This document shows positions 34,807 to 43,873 of a stretch of 64,000 bases of DNA, in pieces. The DNA is taken from positions 744,001 to 808,000 of the forward strand of contig JAXLYV010000002.1 of NCBI GenBank assembly GCA_046351235.1, read 5' to 3'. Positions within the stretch are counted from its first letter, which is position 1; each line of letters starts with the position of its first letter. The translations under genes and the position numbers were made by a program. The stretch comes from JBBSAT01 sp046351235 (GTDB taxonomy: Bacteria; Myxococcota_A; Polyangia; Polyangiales; Sandaracinaceae). The notes under the pieces were generated by a model that had not been told where the DNA came from, ran no database searches, and saw nothing but the letters and a program-made list of their open reading frames with translations.

Positions 34807-35751
34807 ATGGCAAAGGCTCCGATCTCCAAGGGCAAGGTCGCGTTCGTGTTCCCGGGGCAGGGCTCGCAGAAGGTGGGCATGGGGCGCGAGGCGTTCGATG
34901 CGGGCGGCACCTGCCGCGCCGTCTTCGACGAGGCGGACGACGCGCTCGGCGAGAAGCTCTCCACGCTGTGCTTCGAGGGGCCCGACGAGACGCTGCGTCT
35001 GACGAAGAACACGCAGCCGGCGATCCTCACGACGTCGATCGCGCTCTTCCGCGGGCTCGGCGAGACGCCCGACGTGGCGCTCGGCCACAGCCTCGGCGAG
35101 TACTCGGCGCACGTCGCGGTCGGTACGCTCGCCTTCGCCGAGGCCGTGCGCCTCGTGCGCGCGCGCGGCGAGTACATGCAGGAGGCCGTGCCGGTGGGGC
35201 AGGGCGCGATGGCCGCCATCCTCAAGCTCGATCGGGACGTGCTCGAGAAGATCTGCCGCGAGACCGACGGCATCGTGGAGCCGGTGAACTACAACTCGCC
35301 GGGCCAGATCGTGATCGCGGGCGAGACCGCGGCCGTCGCGGCCGCGAGCGAGAAGTGCAACGCCGCCGGCGGCCGCGCGATGCCGCTCCCGGTGAGCGCT
35401 CCCTTCCACTGCCGCATGATGAAGCCCGCCGAAGAGCGCCTCGCCGCGCGCATGAAGGACGTGGCCTTCGCCGATCCCTCGCGGCCCGTGATCGTGAACG
35501 TCGATGCGGCCCCCGTGACCCAGGCCGCGGCCGCGAAGGACGCGCTCGTGCGCCAGGTCAGCCGCTCGGTGCGCTGGGACGAGTCGGTGCTGCGCGCGGT
35601 CGAGGACGGCGTCACCCTCTTCGTCGAGATCGGCGTCGGCAACGCGCTCTCGGGCATGATCAAGCGCACGACCGAGAAGGCCGCGTGCGTGAGCGTGCAG
35701 AAGCCGGCCGACTACGACGCGGCGCGCGCGGCCATCGCCGAAGCGCGGTAG
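34807..35751 (+). CDS. fabD: Malonyl-CoA:ACP transacylase
   Basis: The 314-residue enzyme moves malonyl from CoA to acyl-carrier protein, the step before fatty-acid elongation. The family features are present: FVFPGQGSQ near the N-terminus, the nucleophile Ser95 in GHSLGEYSA, the Arg-containing VRARGEYMQEA and the catalytic His201 in SAPFHC. Length is normal. It stands alone here, not with other fab genes; the next gene starts 9 bases after its stop. The region before the ATG has TAACCG six bases upstream and no ribosome-binding site, a weak fit to the leaderless pattern. A polyketide-type transacylase is less likely given the standard length and no PKS genes nearby. Confidence 0.94.
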   Translation: MAKAPISKGKVAFVFPGQGSQKVGMGREAFDAGGTCRAVFDEADDALGEKLSTLCFEGPDETLRLTKNTQPAILTTSIALFRGLGETPDVALGHSLGEYSAHVAVGTLAFAEAVRLVRARGEYMQEAVPVGQGAMAAILKLDRDVLEKICRETDGIVEPVNYNSPGQIVIAGETAAVAAASEKCNAAGGRAMPLPVSAPFHCRMMKPAEERLAARMKDVAFADPSRPVIVNVDAAPVTQAAAAKDALVRQVSRSVRWDESVLRAVEDGVTLFVEIGVGNALSGMIKRTTEKAACVSVQKPADYDAARAAIAEAR

Positions 35752-35754
35752 TCT
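35749..35754 (+). promoter_or_regulatory. Putative -10 element, leaderless start
   Basis: TAGTCT lies exactly six bases before the GTG at 35761. Its TAG is also the fabD stop codon, so the first three bases are not independent evidence. Confidence 0.4.
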
Positions 35755-35760
35755 GCGGGC

Positions 35761-37020
35761 GTGGCGGCGACGGATCCGAGCTCGGTCGTCCTCGGCAGGC
35801 TCGCCGAGTGCGACGTGAGCATCGCCGAGGGCTCGGTCTCGGGGCGCCACGCGCGGCTGCTCTGGGATGGGCCCAAGCTCGTCGTCGAGGACCTCGGGAG
35901 CGCCAACGGCACCTGGCTCGACGGCGAGCGCATCGAGCGCGCGGTCGTGCGCGTGGGCGCCGACGTGCGCCTCGGTCGCACGCCGCTTCCCTGGGGCGAT
36001 CCGCGCCTCTTGCCCTTCCTGCGCCGCGGCGGCATCGGCGACACCATCATGGCGATGCCGCGCTTCGGCCGGTATCGCTGCCCGAGCTGCAAGAAGCTCG
36101 GCGTGCTGCCGCCGGGCTTCCAGCGCGGGGAGATCAACTGCCCGCACTGCAACACGGGCCTCGTGTTCGGCACGAGCGCGCGTCGCTCGCCTTGGCCGGC
36201 GCTCTTCGCGGGGCTCGCCTTCCTGAGCCTCGCGGCCGTGGGCGTGGTGCTCCTCGTGAGCGACGAGCAGCGCTTCGGGCGCGTCACGCAGATCGTGCAC
36301 GACGTGCGCGAGGGCGACACGACGCACCTCGTCCCGCCCTCGACCCCGGAGGGCGATCCGCTGCCGCCGAGCACCACGCCGGGTGGCCCGAGCCCCGAAG
36401 AGGAGTCGATCCGCCTCCACGACGTCGCCGCCGTGCTCGCCGCGATCGATCCGTCGAACCAGGTGACGCGCGATCTCGCCGTGCAGGTGGCCTCGCAGAC
36501 GAGCGGCCCCTTCTCGGTCGAGCAGGTGGCCGACATCTGGACGCACGTGCGCGTGCGCTGGAACTACGTGAACGACCCGCGCGGTGCCGAGTACTTCGCC
36601 CGCGCGAGCGAGACGATCGGCAACGGCTTCGCGGGCGACTGCGACGACTTCGCGATCGCGCTCTCGGCCATGACGCAGGCGATCGGCGGCGAGACGCGCA
36701 TCGTGATGATGAACGGGCCCGCGGGCGGGCACGCCTACGTCGAGGTCTGCATCGACGACGACCCGGAGAACATCGCGACGCGCCTCGCGACGCACTTCCG
36801 CCGGCACTGGGATCGGCGCCTCGGGCGCCAGACCGTGCGCGAGGTCAGCTACCGGAGCGACGCGAGCTGCCGCGCGTGGCTGAACCTCGACTGGAGCGCG
36901 CCCGTGCCGGGCGGGCCCTATGGCGACGAGACGTGGGCGGTCGCGATCTTCGCCGATGGGCACACCGAGACGCTCACGCCGGCCCGCGCGCCGGTCGACG
37001 CGGGCGTGCGGCGCCGCTGA
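35761..37020 (+). CDS. FHA - zinc ribbon - TM - transglutaminase-like fusion
   Basis: The 419-residue protein joins four parts. Residues ~5-75 are an FHA domain (LGRLAECDVSIAEGSVSGRH, DLGSANGTW) that binds phosphothreonine. A zinc ribbon follows (CPSC ~105, CPHC ~126). One membrane helix comes next (WPALFAGLAFLSLAAVGVVL). Residues ~250-405 are a transglutaminase/cysteine-protease-like domain with GDCDDFAIALSAM (Cys), GHAYVEVC (His) and a later NLDW (Asp). The layout places FHA and zinc ribbon in the cytoplasm and the Cys domain in the periplasm. A link to the Ser/Thr kinase network is inferred from the FHA. The arrangement is unusual, and the substrate is unknown. Confidence 0.88.
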   Translation: MAATDPSSVVLGRLAECDVSIAEGSVSGRHARLLWDGPKLVVEDLGSANGTWLDGERIERAVVRVGADVRLGRTPLPWGDPRLLPFLRRGGIGDTIMAMPRFGRYRCPSCKKLGVLPPGFQRGEINCPHCNTGLVFGTSARRSPWPALFAGLAFLSLAAVGVVLLVSDEQRFGRVTQIVHDVREGDTTHLVPPSTPEGDPLPPSTTPGGPSPEEESIRLHDVAAVLAAIDPSNQVTRDLAVQVASQTSGPFSVEQVADIWTHVRVRWNYVNDPRGAEYFARASETIGNGFAGDCDDFAIALSAMTQAIGGETRIVMMNGPAGGHAYVEVCIDDDPENIATRLATHFRRHWDRRLGRQTVREVSYRSDASCRAWLNLDWSAPVPGGPYGDETWAVAIFADGHTETLTPARAPVDAGVRRR

Positions 37021-37038
37021 AAGGGCCGAGCTCGCGCG

Positions 37039-37860
37039 TCAGACGCGCAGCAGGCGCGCCAGGTTCGCGCGCTCCCAGGCGATGGCGCGCTCGTAGTCGG
37101 CGTACGCGCGCTCGCGCGCTCGGAACTCGGGCGTGTGGAACTCGGTGCGGTGCTCGGTCACGCGCGCCGGCTCCACGTGGTGCAGCATCTCGTGGAAGAC
37201 GATGAAGCGCACGAAGAACACGGGCACCCACTCCTGATCGAGGCGTGGGTGGATGCGGATCACGTGGTCGTCGTGCGAGTAGGTGCCGAGGCGGATCGAT
37301 CGGCGGCGCCCGGGCGAGAGCGGCCCGTGCCGGCCCCACGTGATGCCGACGCCCTCGAGCCGCCCAGGCAGCTCGCACTGCTCGAGCTCGGCGAAGATCG
37401 CGGCGAGATCGTGCACGGCGCCCCTCGGGTCGAGCGCGCGGGGACGCGCCTTCGCGATCGCGATGCGATGAGTGTCCGTGTAGCGGGAGATCGCGCGCGA
37501 CGAGCGCCGATCGCCCGTCGCGAGGTACTTGCCGATCGCGTCCACGAGCTCGTGGGGCGCCTGCGCGAAGATCCGGTTCATCCGGACCACGATCCGGCCG
37601 TCCTTGCGGTGGCTCGAGAGCACGGTGCGGCGGTTCTGCGTCCACACCACGTCCGACGGGCCCAGGCTCGGGACGAGCTGCGAGGCGATCCGCGACGCGG
37701 CCGCATCGAGGGACTCCGGCAGAGGGGCGGGCGGCGGCGGCGCGTCCGCGGGCGGCGCAGGCACGTCGACGAGCTCGAGCGCAGCCGGAGCCGCCGTGAA
37801 GTCCAGCGCCATCTGTCGGGGGTCGACGGTGAGGCGTCGCTTGGCGACCGGCTCGGGCAC
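37039..37860 (-). CDS. SprT-like zinc metallopeptidase
   Basis: The 273-residue protein has a Pro/Ala-rich N-terminal third and a C-terminal domain with FIVFHEMLHH (His223-Glu224-x-x-His227), followed by HRTEFHTPEFRARER, where SprT/M48-like proteins carry the third ligand. It is cytoplasmic by lack of a signal. SprT-family proteins process proteins, for example DNA-protein cross-links, but the role here is not known. TAGTAT lies exactly six bases before the GTG and no ribosome-binding site exists, so a leaderless transcript is likely. It converges with the FHA-transglutaminase gene. Confidence 0.82.
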   Translation of the reverse strand: MPEPVAKRRLTVDPRQMALDFTAAPAALELVDVPAPPADAPPPPAPLPESLDAAASRIASQLVPSLGPSDVVWTQNRRTVLSSHRKDGRIVVRMNRIFAQAPHELVDAIGKYLATGDRRSSRAISRYTDTHRIAIAKARPRALDPRGAVHDLAAIFAELEQCELPGRLEGVGITWGRHGPLSPGRRRSIRLGTYSHDDHVIRIHPRLDQEWVPVFFVRFIVFHEMLHHVEPARVTEHRTEFHTPEFRARERAYADYERAIAWERANLARLLRV

Positions 37861-37866
37861 GGCGCG

Positions 37867-37872
37867 ATACTA
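37867..37872 (-). promoter_or_regulatory. Putative -10 element, leaderless start
   Basis: TAGTAT (minus strand) lies exactly six bases before the GTG at 37860. Confidence 0.5.
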
Positions 37873-37998
37873 TTACGTTCGCGATCGGCGTCGAGCCCGT
37901 GAGGTGCGACGCGGCGGCGCGCCCGTGACCGGACCGCCACGATTTCGACGCCGGGTCCCCGCGCTCGGCGAGGCACGGCCCGTGCGGCGGGGATCGTC

Positions 37999-38538
37999 GT
38001 GCCCCGCCTCTCGGTCCTGCTCACCGTCGCTCTCGCCATGGGCCTCGCACTGGCGGCAGCCCCGGTGCGCGCCGACGATGGGGTCGACTACGCCTTCGAC
38101 ATCCGTCGCCCGCCCGATCGGTGGAGCATGGGCGATGCCCTCCGCCGGCCGGTCCTGACCGGCTTCGATCCCGGCGATCCCAACGTCGGCCTGACCTTGC
38201 TGGCGGCCTATGCACCGAGCCCGCTCCTGCTGGTGGAAGCGCTCCGTCCGCAGGCGGCGAGCCATGCCTTCGACGCGGTCGAGCTCTTCGTCGCGGCGAT
38301 CGGGATCGCGGCGTCGAGCTACGGCTTCACCACGTCCTTCGCGCGCGCGCCGGACGCCGGGCTGGGCATCGAGTCGCTCGCCACGGCACACGCGCTCGCG
38401 TGGAACCTGCAGCTCGCGTTGCTCGCGCTCGTGCGGCTCGTCTTCCACCACGACCCGCACGACGACGAGCGCGTGCCCACCTTCGTGCCCTTCACGGTCG
38501 ACGGAGGCGCGGGGGTGGTCGCCCAGTGGCAGCAGTGA
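37999..38538 (+). CDS. Exported membrane-associated protein, unknown
   Basis: The 179-residue product has a signal peptide (LSVLLTVALAMGLALAAAPVRA, cleavage near RADDG) and two or three hydrophobic stretches (ELFVAAIGIAASSYGF and WNLQLALLALVRLVF). A His/Asp-rich patch HHDPHDDE follows the last. There is no recognisable domain; it might be a small inner-membrane protein. GTG 37999 has no strong ribosome-binding site. It is divergent from the SprT-like gene and converges with the M16 peptidase gene, with a hairpin between. Confidence 0.7.
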   Translation: MPRLSVLLTVALAMGLALAAAPVRADDGVDYAFDIRRPPDRWSMGDALRRPVLTGFDPGDPNVGLTLLAAYAPSPLLLVEALRPQAASHAFDAVELFVAAIGIAASSYGFTTSFARAPDAGLGIESLATAHALAWNLQLALLALVRLVFHHDPHDDERVPTFVPFTVDGGAGVVAQWQQ

Positions 38539-38644
38539 CGACGTCGATCCCGTGGGCGGAGCGAGCCCATACCCCGTGATCCGCGGCTCGGCGGGGGACC
38601 GCTTCGGCTCTGCCGTGTCCGCCAGGGGCTGCGGGCAGCGAGGG

Positions 38645-38666
38645 CGCGACGCGAGCGAGCGTCGCG
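38645..38666 (-). terminator. Hairpin after M16 peptidase gene
   Basis: CGCGACGC and GCGTCGCG form a perfect 8-bp stem around GAGCGA, 12 bases after the stop at 38679. No T-tract. Confidence 0.5.
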
Positions 38667-38678
38667 ATCGCGGCCGCG

Positions 38679-39974
38679 TCAGCTCGTGCGCACGCGGCGG
38701 ACGACGCGCTCGATGCCGGCCTCCTCCGCTTCGGAGAGGCTCCCCACCGCCACGACGTGCAGCGTCTCCTCGCGGAACACCTCGCGCGCGATCGCGCGGA
38801 CGTCGTCGACCGTGACGCGATCGAGCTCGGCGGCGAGCGTGTCGAGCTCGGTGTTCGTGTCGAAGAGGAGCCCGAGCGCGGCGAGCTCGGCGAGCGCGCC
38901 CGCGTCGTCGCGCGCCGCGCGCAGGCCGAAGCGTGCGCGCGTTCGAGCCTTCGCGAGCTCCTCCTCGCCGATGGGCCCGTCGCGCAGGGCGAGCACGATC
39001 TCGAGAAGGCTCTCGGTGACCGCGACCGCGCTCTCGGGCGCCGTGCTCGCGCCGAGCACGTAGAGCCCGGTGTCCTCGTAGGTCGCGAGCTCGCCGAACG
39101 CCTCGTACGCGAGCCCCCGATCCTCGACGACGGTGCGGAACACGCGCGCGCTCATCCCGTCGTCCACGATCCGCGAGAGGATGCTGAGCGCCGCGTGTCG
39201 AGGGTCCTTCTCGCCGGGCGTGGCGAACGCGATGCGCACGTCGGTCTGCGCGCCCACGCTGTCCACGTAGCGGAACGCCGGTCCCTTCGGCGTGCGCACG
39301 AAGGGCGGCGGTACGATCCGCGCCCCCGCGGGCATGCGCGAGGCGGCCCGCTCGGCCGCCGCTCTCGTCGCGACCGGGTCGAACGCGCCCGCGACGGCGA
39401 GCACGGCGCCCTCCGCCACGTAGTGGCGCCGGTGCCACGCGGCCAGGCCTTCGCGATCGAACGACGCGAGGTTCTCCTCGCTGCCGAGGATCGGCTGTCC
39501 GAGCGGGTGGTCGCCGAACGCGGCGAGGTGGATGAGATCGTCGGCGTCGACGTTGCGCCCGTCCTCGTCGAGGTGCTCGAGGATCTCCTCGCGCGCGACG
39601 CGCTTCTCCACGTCCACGTGGGACAGGATCGGCGCGAAGATCTCGCCGAGCAGATCGATCGCGCGGCCCACGTCCTCGGGCGCGACCGTCACGTCGAAGA
39701 GCGTGTGGTCGGCCGTGGTCGACGCGCTGAGCGTGCCCCCGAGCTGCTCGAACGCATCGTTCCAGGCGAACGAGGTCGGATGCTCCGTCGTTCCCCGGAA
39801 GAGCATGTGCTCGAGGAAGTGGCTGATGCCGTTCTCGACCGGCCGCTCGTAGCGCGAGCCCACCCGTACGGCGAGAGCGATCGTCGCCGTGGAGAGGTGC
39901 GGGGCCGGGTGGAGAGCGACCCGCAGACCGTTCGCCAGGACGTGGAGCGTGCGCGCCCCGCCCGTGCCGGCCAT
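38679..39974 (-). CDS. M16-family zinc peptidase (processing-peptidase-like)
   Basis: The 431-residue protein has the inverted zinc motif HFLEH at 52-56 (HxxEH) and the downstream Glu near residue 130 (REEILEHLDEDG), so the N-terminal half is catalytic. The C-terminal half is the inactive M16 partner domain (SILSRIVDDGMSARVF). There is no signal peptide. Such proteases degrade or process small peptides. Its ATG overlaps the stop of the upstream PpiD-like gene (TGATG), so the two are translationally coupled. A protein-quality-control pairing is inferred. Confidence 0.93.
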   Translation of the reverse strand: MAGTGGARTLHVLANGLRVALHPAPHLSTATIALAVRVGSRYERPVENGISHFLEHMLFRGTTEHPTSFAWNDAFEQLGGTLSASTTADHTLFDVTVAPEDVGRAIDLLGEIFAPILSHVDVEKRVAREEILEHLDEDGRNVDADDLIHLAAFGDHPLGQPILGSEENLASFDREGLAAWHRRHYVAEGAVLAVAGAFDPVATRAAAERAASRMPAGARIVPPPFVRTPKGPAFRYVDSVGAQTDVRIAFATPGEKDPRHAALSILSRIVDDGMSARVFRTVVEDRGLAYEAFGELATYEDTGLYVLGASTAPESAVAVTESLLEIVLALRDGPIGEEELAKARTRARFGLRAARDDAGALAELAALGLLFDTNTELDTLAAELDRVTVDDVRAIAREVFREETLHVVAVGSLSEAEEAGIERVVRRVRTS

Positions 39975-41752
39975 CAGGTCGGCACTTCGAGCAAGAGGCG
40001 ATCGAGCGCGGACTCCTCCTCGCTTCCTTCTTCCTCTTCGTCGTCGTGCTCGCCGTCCGCGTCCTCGCCGTCGCCGTAGTCGAGCATGTTCTGCTCGACG
40101 CGGAGCTGATTGTCCGCCTCGGCCCGCTCGCGCAGATCACGCACGAACGCCCGCAGCGCCTCGGTGCGCTTCGTGGCGAGGAGCGACTCGCGGATGCGCT
40201 CGCGCACCTCGTCGGTCAGGCCGTCCTCGGTCGCGAGCGTGCGCTCGGTGAGCTGGTAGACGAACCAGTCGCTGCCGAGCTGGAGCGGCTCGGTCGGCAG
40301 CGGGTCCTCCATCGTCATCTCGAACGCGGCGCGGGTGAGCGGGCCGGCGTCGAACGCGCCCGAGATGGGCGTGTCCGTGTGGCCGAACGAGCGCGTCTGC
40401 CGGACCTGCGGTGCCGACGGATCCCGCTCCGGCTCCTCCACCGGCGTGGGCGCCTCGGCGCCCGGCACGCCCTCGGGCGGGGGCGGGGGCGGCGCCCAGT
40501 CGTGCGCCAGCTGCTGGTCGAGCTCGTCCATCGTGTGGCCGTCGCGCAGGTACGCCAGGGCGCGGACGGCCGCCTGGTGCGCGAGCTCGGTCGCCTGCGA
40601 GCCCTGGTAGAGGCCGGTGGCGATCTCGAGCTTCGCCTCGTCCTCGGGGACGTCGCCTTCGCGGTGCCCGACGACGTCGATGACGTGGTAGCCGAACTGC
40701 GTCTCCACCACGTGGTCGGTGATGTGGCCGGCCTCGGTGTCGAACTGCGCCTCGTCGAAGGGCGCGACCATGCGGCCACGCGCGTTCCAGCCGAGATCGC
40801 CGCCCGACGGCGCCGAGCCCTCGTCCTCGCTGTACTGGCGCGCGAGCGCCGAGAAGTCCTCGCCCGCCTGCGCGCGGTGCAGCAGCTCTTCGGCGCGCGC
40901 CCGCGCCGCGTCGCGCTCGGCCTGCGGGGCGCTCTCCGACGCCTTGATGAGGATGTGACGCGCACGCACCTGCGGCTCGAGGTCCGTGTAGCGGTGACGC
41001 TGGCGCGTGTACTCCTCGTTCACCTCTTCCTGGTGCGTCTCCATCCACGCGCGAACGGCCGTTTCCGACGCGTCCACTCGATCCTGGTAGTACGACTGCC
41101 GGAACTGCGCGTAGCTGAGCTGGGCGCGCTCGGTGTCGCGCACGTACTGGTCGTGGATCTCCTCGGGCGCGATGGTGACCTGCGCCACCACCGCCTCGCG
41201 CATCCGCGCCGCCAAGCGCTCGCGCACCTGCCAGTGCGTGAACTCTTCCGAGCTCCGGCGCAGGTGGTTGTTGATGTAGCGGCGCATGTTCTTGCTGGAG
41301 AAGTTGCCGCCGTCGTCGGTGAAGTCGATCGGGCTCAGCTCCGGCCCGGGGTAGCCGGCGGGCGCGTCGACGGGCGGGTTCCGGTACATCACGCCGGTGT
41401 CGACGAACTCGTTCATCACCTCTTCGGGATCGACGCGGAACCCGATGCGCTCCGCCTCGTGCGCGAGTAGCTCGCGCTCGACGAGGCCGTCCATCGTCAG
41501 CTCGCGAAGGCGCAGCGTGCGGGCCTGCTTCGTCGGGTACTGCGAGAAGTTCGTGACCGCGTAGGCCGCACGGAAGTCGCCTTCGCTGATCGTCTCGCCG
41601 TAGACGCGCGCCGCGAAGTGCGACTCGTTCAGGTTCTGCGTGCAGCCGCGCGCCTGGGGGCCGCCGAACTGCAGGATGAACACGCCGCAGAGGACGAGCA
41701 CCGTGAGGAGGAGGACGACGGTCTGGAAACGCTGCTGGAAGAGCTCGAGCAT
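39974..41752 (-). CDS. PpiD/SurA-type peptidyl-prolyl isomerase
   Basis: The 592-residue protein has one N-terminal membrane helix (VVLLLTVLVLCGVFILQF), a helical SurA_N-like chaperone part, and a parvulin PPIase domain at ~265-360 (VRARHILIKAS, YSEDEGSAPSGGDLGW, QFGYHVIDV). A second helical part follows, and the C-terminus is strongly acidic (DGEDADGEHDDEEEEGSEEE). It should act as a membrane-tethered periplasmic chaperone for outer-membrane or secreted proteins, as PpiD does in E. coli. It is followed without a gap by the M16 peptidase gene. No clear ribosome-binding site was seen. Confidence 0.92.
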   Translation of the reverse strand: MLELFQQRFQTVVLLLTVLVLCGVFILQFGGPQARGCTQNLNESHFAARVYGETISEGDFRAAYAVTNFSQYPTKQARTLRLRELTMDGLVERELLAHEAERIGFRVDPEEVMNEFVDTGVMYRNPPVDAPAGYPGPELSPIDFTDDGGNFSSKNMRRYINNHLRRSSEEFTHWQVRERLAARMREAVVAQVTIAPEEIHDQYVRDTERAQLSYAQFRQSYYQDRVDASETAVRAWMETHQEEVNEEYTRQRHRYTDLEPQVRARHILIKASESAPQAERDAARARAEELLHRAQAGEDFSALARQYSEDEGSAPSGGDLGWNARGRMVAPFDEAQFDTEAGHITDHVVETQFGYHVIDVVGHREGDVPEDEAKLEIATGLYQGSQATELAHQAAVRALAYLRDGHTMDELDQQLAHDWAPPPPPPEGVPGAEAPTPVEEPERDPSAPQVRQTRSFGHTDTPISGAFDAGPLTRAAFEMTMEDPLPTEPLQLGSDWFVYQLTERTLATEDGLTDEVRERIRESLLATKRTEALRAFVRDLRERAEADNQLRVEQNMLDYGDGEDADGEHDDEEEEGSEEESALDRLLLEVPT

Positions 41753-41932
41753 GGGCGGACCTGGCTGGCGGGGGCCGCGAAAAGCGCGGGATTTCGCCGA
41801 AGGGCGCGAACCCTAGCCGGGGCGCACGAGCGTCGCAAGGGGCTCTGGGAGGGCGCGGCCTTCGCTCGGGCCGGGTCGCGCCGGGCCCTCCATTCGATTC
41901 GATCGGCTCGTCCGCTCCGGCCCCTTCCGTCC

Positions 41933-41948
41933 GCGGGCGGACGCCCGC
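41933..41948 (-). terminator. Hairpin in the gap after gene 41985
   Basis: GCGGGC and GCCCGC pair around GGAC, about 36 bases after the stop at 41985, in a 232-bp non-coding gap. No T-tract. Confidence 0.4.
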
Positions 41949-41984
41949 TCCCGTCCGGGCCCTCCGGGACGAGCACTGCTGTCG

Positions 41985-42443
41985 TCAATTCGCGACGGTG
42001 CAGTCGACCGTGAGCTGGACGCGCTCGTCCTGGGCCGTGCTGCCGAGGCTCAGGACCGCGGCGCGCGCGCCCCAGCTGGCGCCGACGACCTGACAGAAGC
42101 CGTTCGTGGCGAGGATCGCGTCGCCCCGGCGGCACTCGACCGTGCGCACCTCCGACCAGTGATCGCCGTCGACGGCGGCCCGGGTCGGCACCGACACCGT
42201 GCACGACCAGCCCGTGCTCTCGGGCAGCGTCACCGGCGTGGCCTCGGCGCCGATCGTGCTGCGCGAGGGCCCGGCCTCGCCGAACGCGCCGACGAACACG
42301 GTCCAGTCGATCCGCGTCCCGGCCATCGGAATGGGCCGCGGGGGCGGCGGGGCGTGGCGGCGTCCCCCGCCCTGCGCATGGGCCGCGGCGGCGCCGAAGA
42401 GCACGGCGAGAGACAGGACGATGGCGATCGCGGGTCGTCGCAT
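41985..42443 (-). CDS. Small exported protein, unknown
   Basis: The 152-residue product has a signal peptide (IVLSLAVLFGAAAAHAQ), a Pro/His-rich segment (RRHAPPPPRPIPM) and a beta-rich C-terminal domain with four Cys (SCTVSV, TVECRRG, FCQVVG, VDCTVAN) that probably form disulfides. It ends at ~residue 150 with LTVDCTVAN. No family was recognised. GAGG lies a few bases before the ATG. It is divergent from the M20 peptidase gene with 76 bases between. Confidence 0.75.
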   Translation of the reverse strand: MRRPAIAIVLSLAVLFGAAAAHAQGGGRRHAPPPPRPIPMAGTRIDWTVFVGAFGEAGPSRSTIGAEATPVTLPESTGWSCTVSVPTRAAVDGDHWSEVRTVECRRGDAILATNGFCQVVGASWGARAAVLSLGSTAQDERVQLTVDCTVAN

Positions 42444-42502
42444 GGCGCCTCGGGGATCCGACGGAGGAGGAACGGCGCCGATTCAAGGCGCGCCGCTCGC
42501 CG

Positions 42503-42513
42503 TAGTGTATAGC
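42503..42513 (+). promoter_or_regulatory. Putative -10 element near GTG 42520
   Basis: TAGTGTATAGC contains TATAGC six bases before the GTG; the last base is C, not T. It is a near match to the leaderless pattern. Confidence 0.35.
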
Positions 42514-42519
42514 CCAGCC

Positions 42520-43731
42520 GTGGCCCCCGACACCGCGACCCTGCTCGATGCCGCCGTCGACGCCGCCTTCGAGCGCGAGCAGCTGCCCTTGCTCGCCGCG
42601 CTCGTCGAGCAGTCGAGCTGCAGCCGCGAGCCCGAGGACGTGGAGGCGTGCTTCGCGATCCTCGATCGACGGGCGAAGGAGCTCGGCCTGACGATCGAGA
42701 CCGTCCCCGACGCGCGCGGCGAGGTGGCGGCGCACCGCGTGTACGCGACGGCGGCGTGCACGCCCACGACGCGCGCGCTCGCGCTCGTCGGCCACCTCGA
42801 CACGGTGTTTCCGCGCGCGATGGGCCTGGCCCGCTTCCGGCGCGAAGGAGACGTCGCGCGCGGCGCGGGCGTGCTCGACATGAAGTCGGGCCTGAGCGCG
42901 CTGTTCGCGGGGCCCGCGGCCCTGCGTGCGGCCGTGCCCGAGCTCGCCTCGCGCCTCGCGCTCCGGATCGTCGTCGTGAGCGACGAGGAGATCGGCTCGC
43001 CCTCGAGCGCGGCGCTCTACGCGCGGCTCGCGCCGCTCACCACGGGCGCGCTCGTGTTCGAAGCGGGGCGCGAAGCCGACCGCATCGTCACGCGTCGCCG
43101 CGGCGGCGGCCTCTACACGATCGAGGCCCGCGGGCACGCTGCGCACGCGGGAAACGCCTATCTCGAGGGCACCAACGCGATCGTCGCGCTCGCGCTCGCG
43201 CTCCCGCGGGTAGAGGCCCTCGGCGATCCTGCGCGCGGCACCACGCTCAGCATCGGTCTCGTGGAGGGCGGCACGGCGAAGAACACGGTGCCCGAGCGCG
43301 CCGTCGCTCACCTGGACGCGCGCTACGAGACGACCGACGAAGTGCGCCGCGTGGAAGAGGGCATGCGCTCGATCGTGGCCGACCCCTTCGCGGGCCTCGG
43401 CGAGGCGATCGCGCCGGCGCGCCTGCGTCGCGCGCAGCTCGTGCTCTCGGGCGGGATGACGCGGCCACCGATGCAGCCGCTCGCGGGCACGGCGTCGCTC
43501 TTCGAGCGCTACGCCTCCTGTGCGACGGCGGTGGGGCTGGGGGCCGAGGAGGCGCCGCTGCAGGGCGGCGGCTCCGACGCGAACCTCCTCGTGCACCACG
43601 GCGTTCCTTGCCTCGATGGGCTCGGCCCCTATGGCCGCTTCTTCCACGAGACGCGCGAGTGGTGCAGCCTCGAGAGCCTCGTGCGCCGCACGCGCGCGCT
43701 CGCACGCTTCCTGGCGCTCGCGACGCCCTGA
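42520..43731 (+). CDS. M20-family metallopeptidase (carboxypeptidase G2-like)
   Basis: The 403-residue protein follows the M20 pattern. GHLDT (His, Asp) and GVLDMKSG provide metal ligands, SDEEIGSPSS carries the catalytic and metal Glu, and GHAAHAGN is in the dimer domain. The final ligand is probably HETREW near the end. It has no signal peptide and should hydrolyse an amide or peptide bond in the cytoplasm; the CPG2-like choice rests on overall order. GTG 42520 fits a TATAGC element six bases upstream; GTG 42505 is an alternative. A hairpin follows the stop. Confidence 0.9.
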   Translation: MAPDTATLLDAAVDAAFEREQLPLLAALVEQSSCSREPEDVEACFAILDRRAKELGLTIETVPDARGEVAAHRVYATAACTPTTRALALVGHLDTVFPRAMGLARFRREGDVARGAGVLDMKSGLSALFAGPAALRAAVPELASRLALRIVVVSDEEIGSPSSAALYARLAPLTTGALVFEAGREADRIVTRRRGGGLYTIEARGHAAHAGNAYLEGTNAIVALALALPRVEALGDPARGTTLSIGLVEGGTAKNTVPERAVAHLDARYETTDEVRRVEEGMRSIVADPFAGLGEAIAPARLRRAQLVLSGGMTRPPMQPLAGTASLFERYASCATAVGLGAEEAPLQGGGSDANLLVHHGVPCLDGLGPYGRFFHETREWCSLESLVRRTRALARFLALATP

Positions 43732-43747
43732 CGCAGTGGAACGATGC

Positions 43748-43765
43748 CGTGGCTCGGTTGCCACG
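43748..43765 (+). terminator. Hairpin after M20 gene
   Basis: CGTGGC and GCCACG pair around TCGGTT, 16 bases after the stop. No T-tract. Confidence 0.4.
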
Positions 43766-43835
43766 TCGTGACGCTTCGATTCGCGCTATTTTCGCCATCC
43801 CTCGGACGGCAGGGCGGTTGCGTACGGGGGAGGAC

Positions 43836-43854
43836 GGCCCGCGAGGGGCGGGCC
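43836..43854 (+). promoter_or_regulatory. Leader hairpin before DUF2914-like gene
   Basis: GGCCCGC and GCGGGCC form a 7-bp stem with loop GAGGG, ending 19 bases before the ATG. It may affect translation. Confidence 0.3.
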
Positions 43855-43873
43855 CATCGAAGGGAGATTCGGA

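Noticed and set aside
34807..35751. Polyketide synthase acyltransferase
   Set aside because: The protein has the normal length and motifs of FabD and no PKS genes are nearby.
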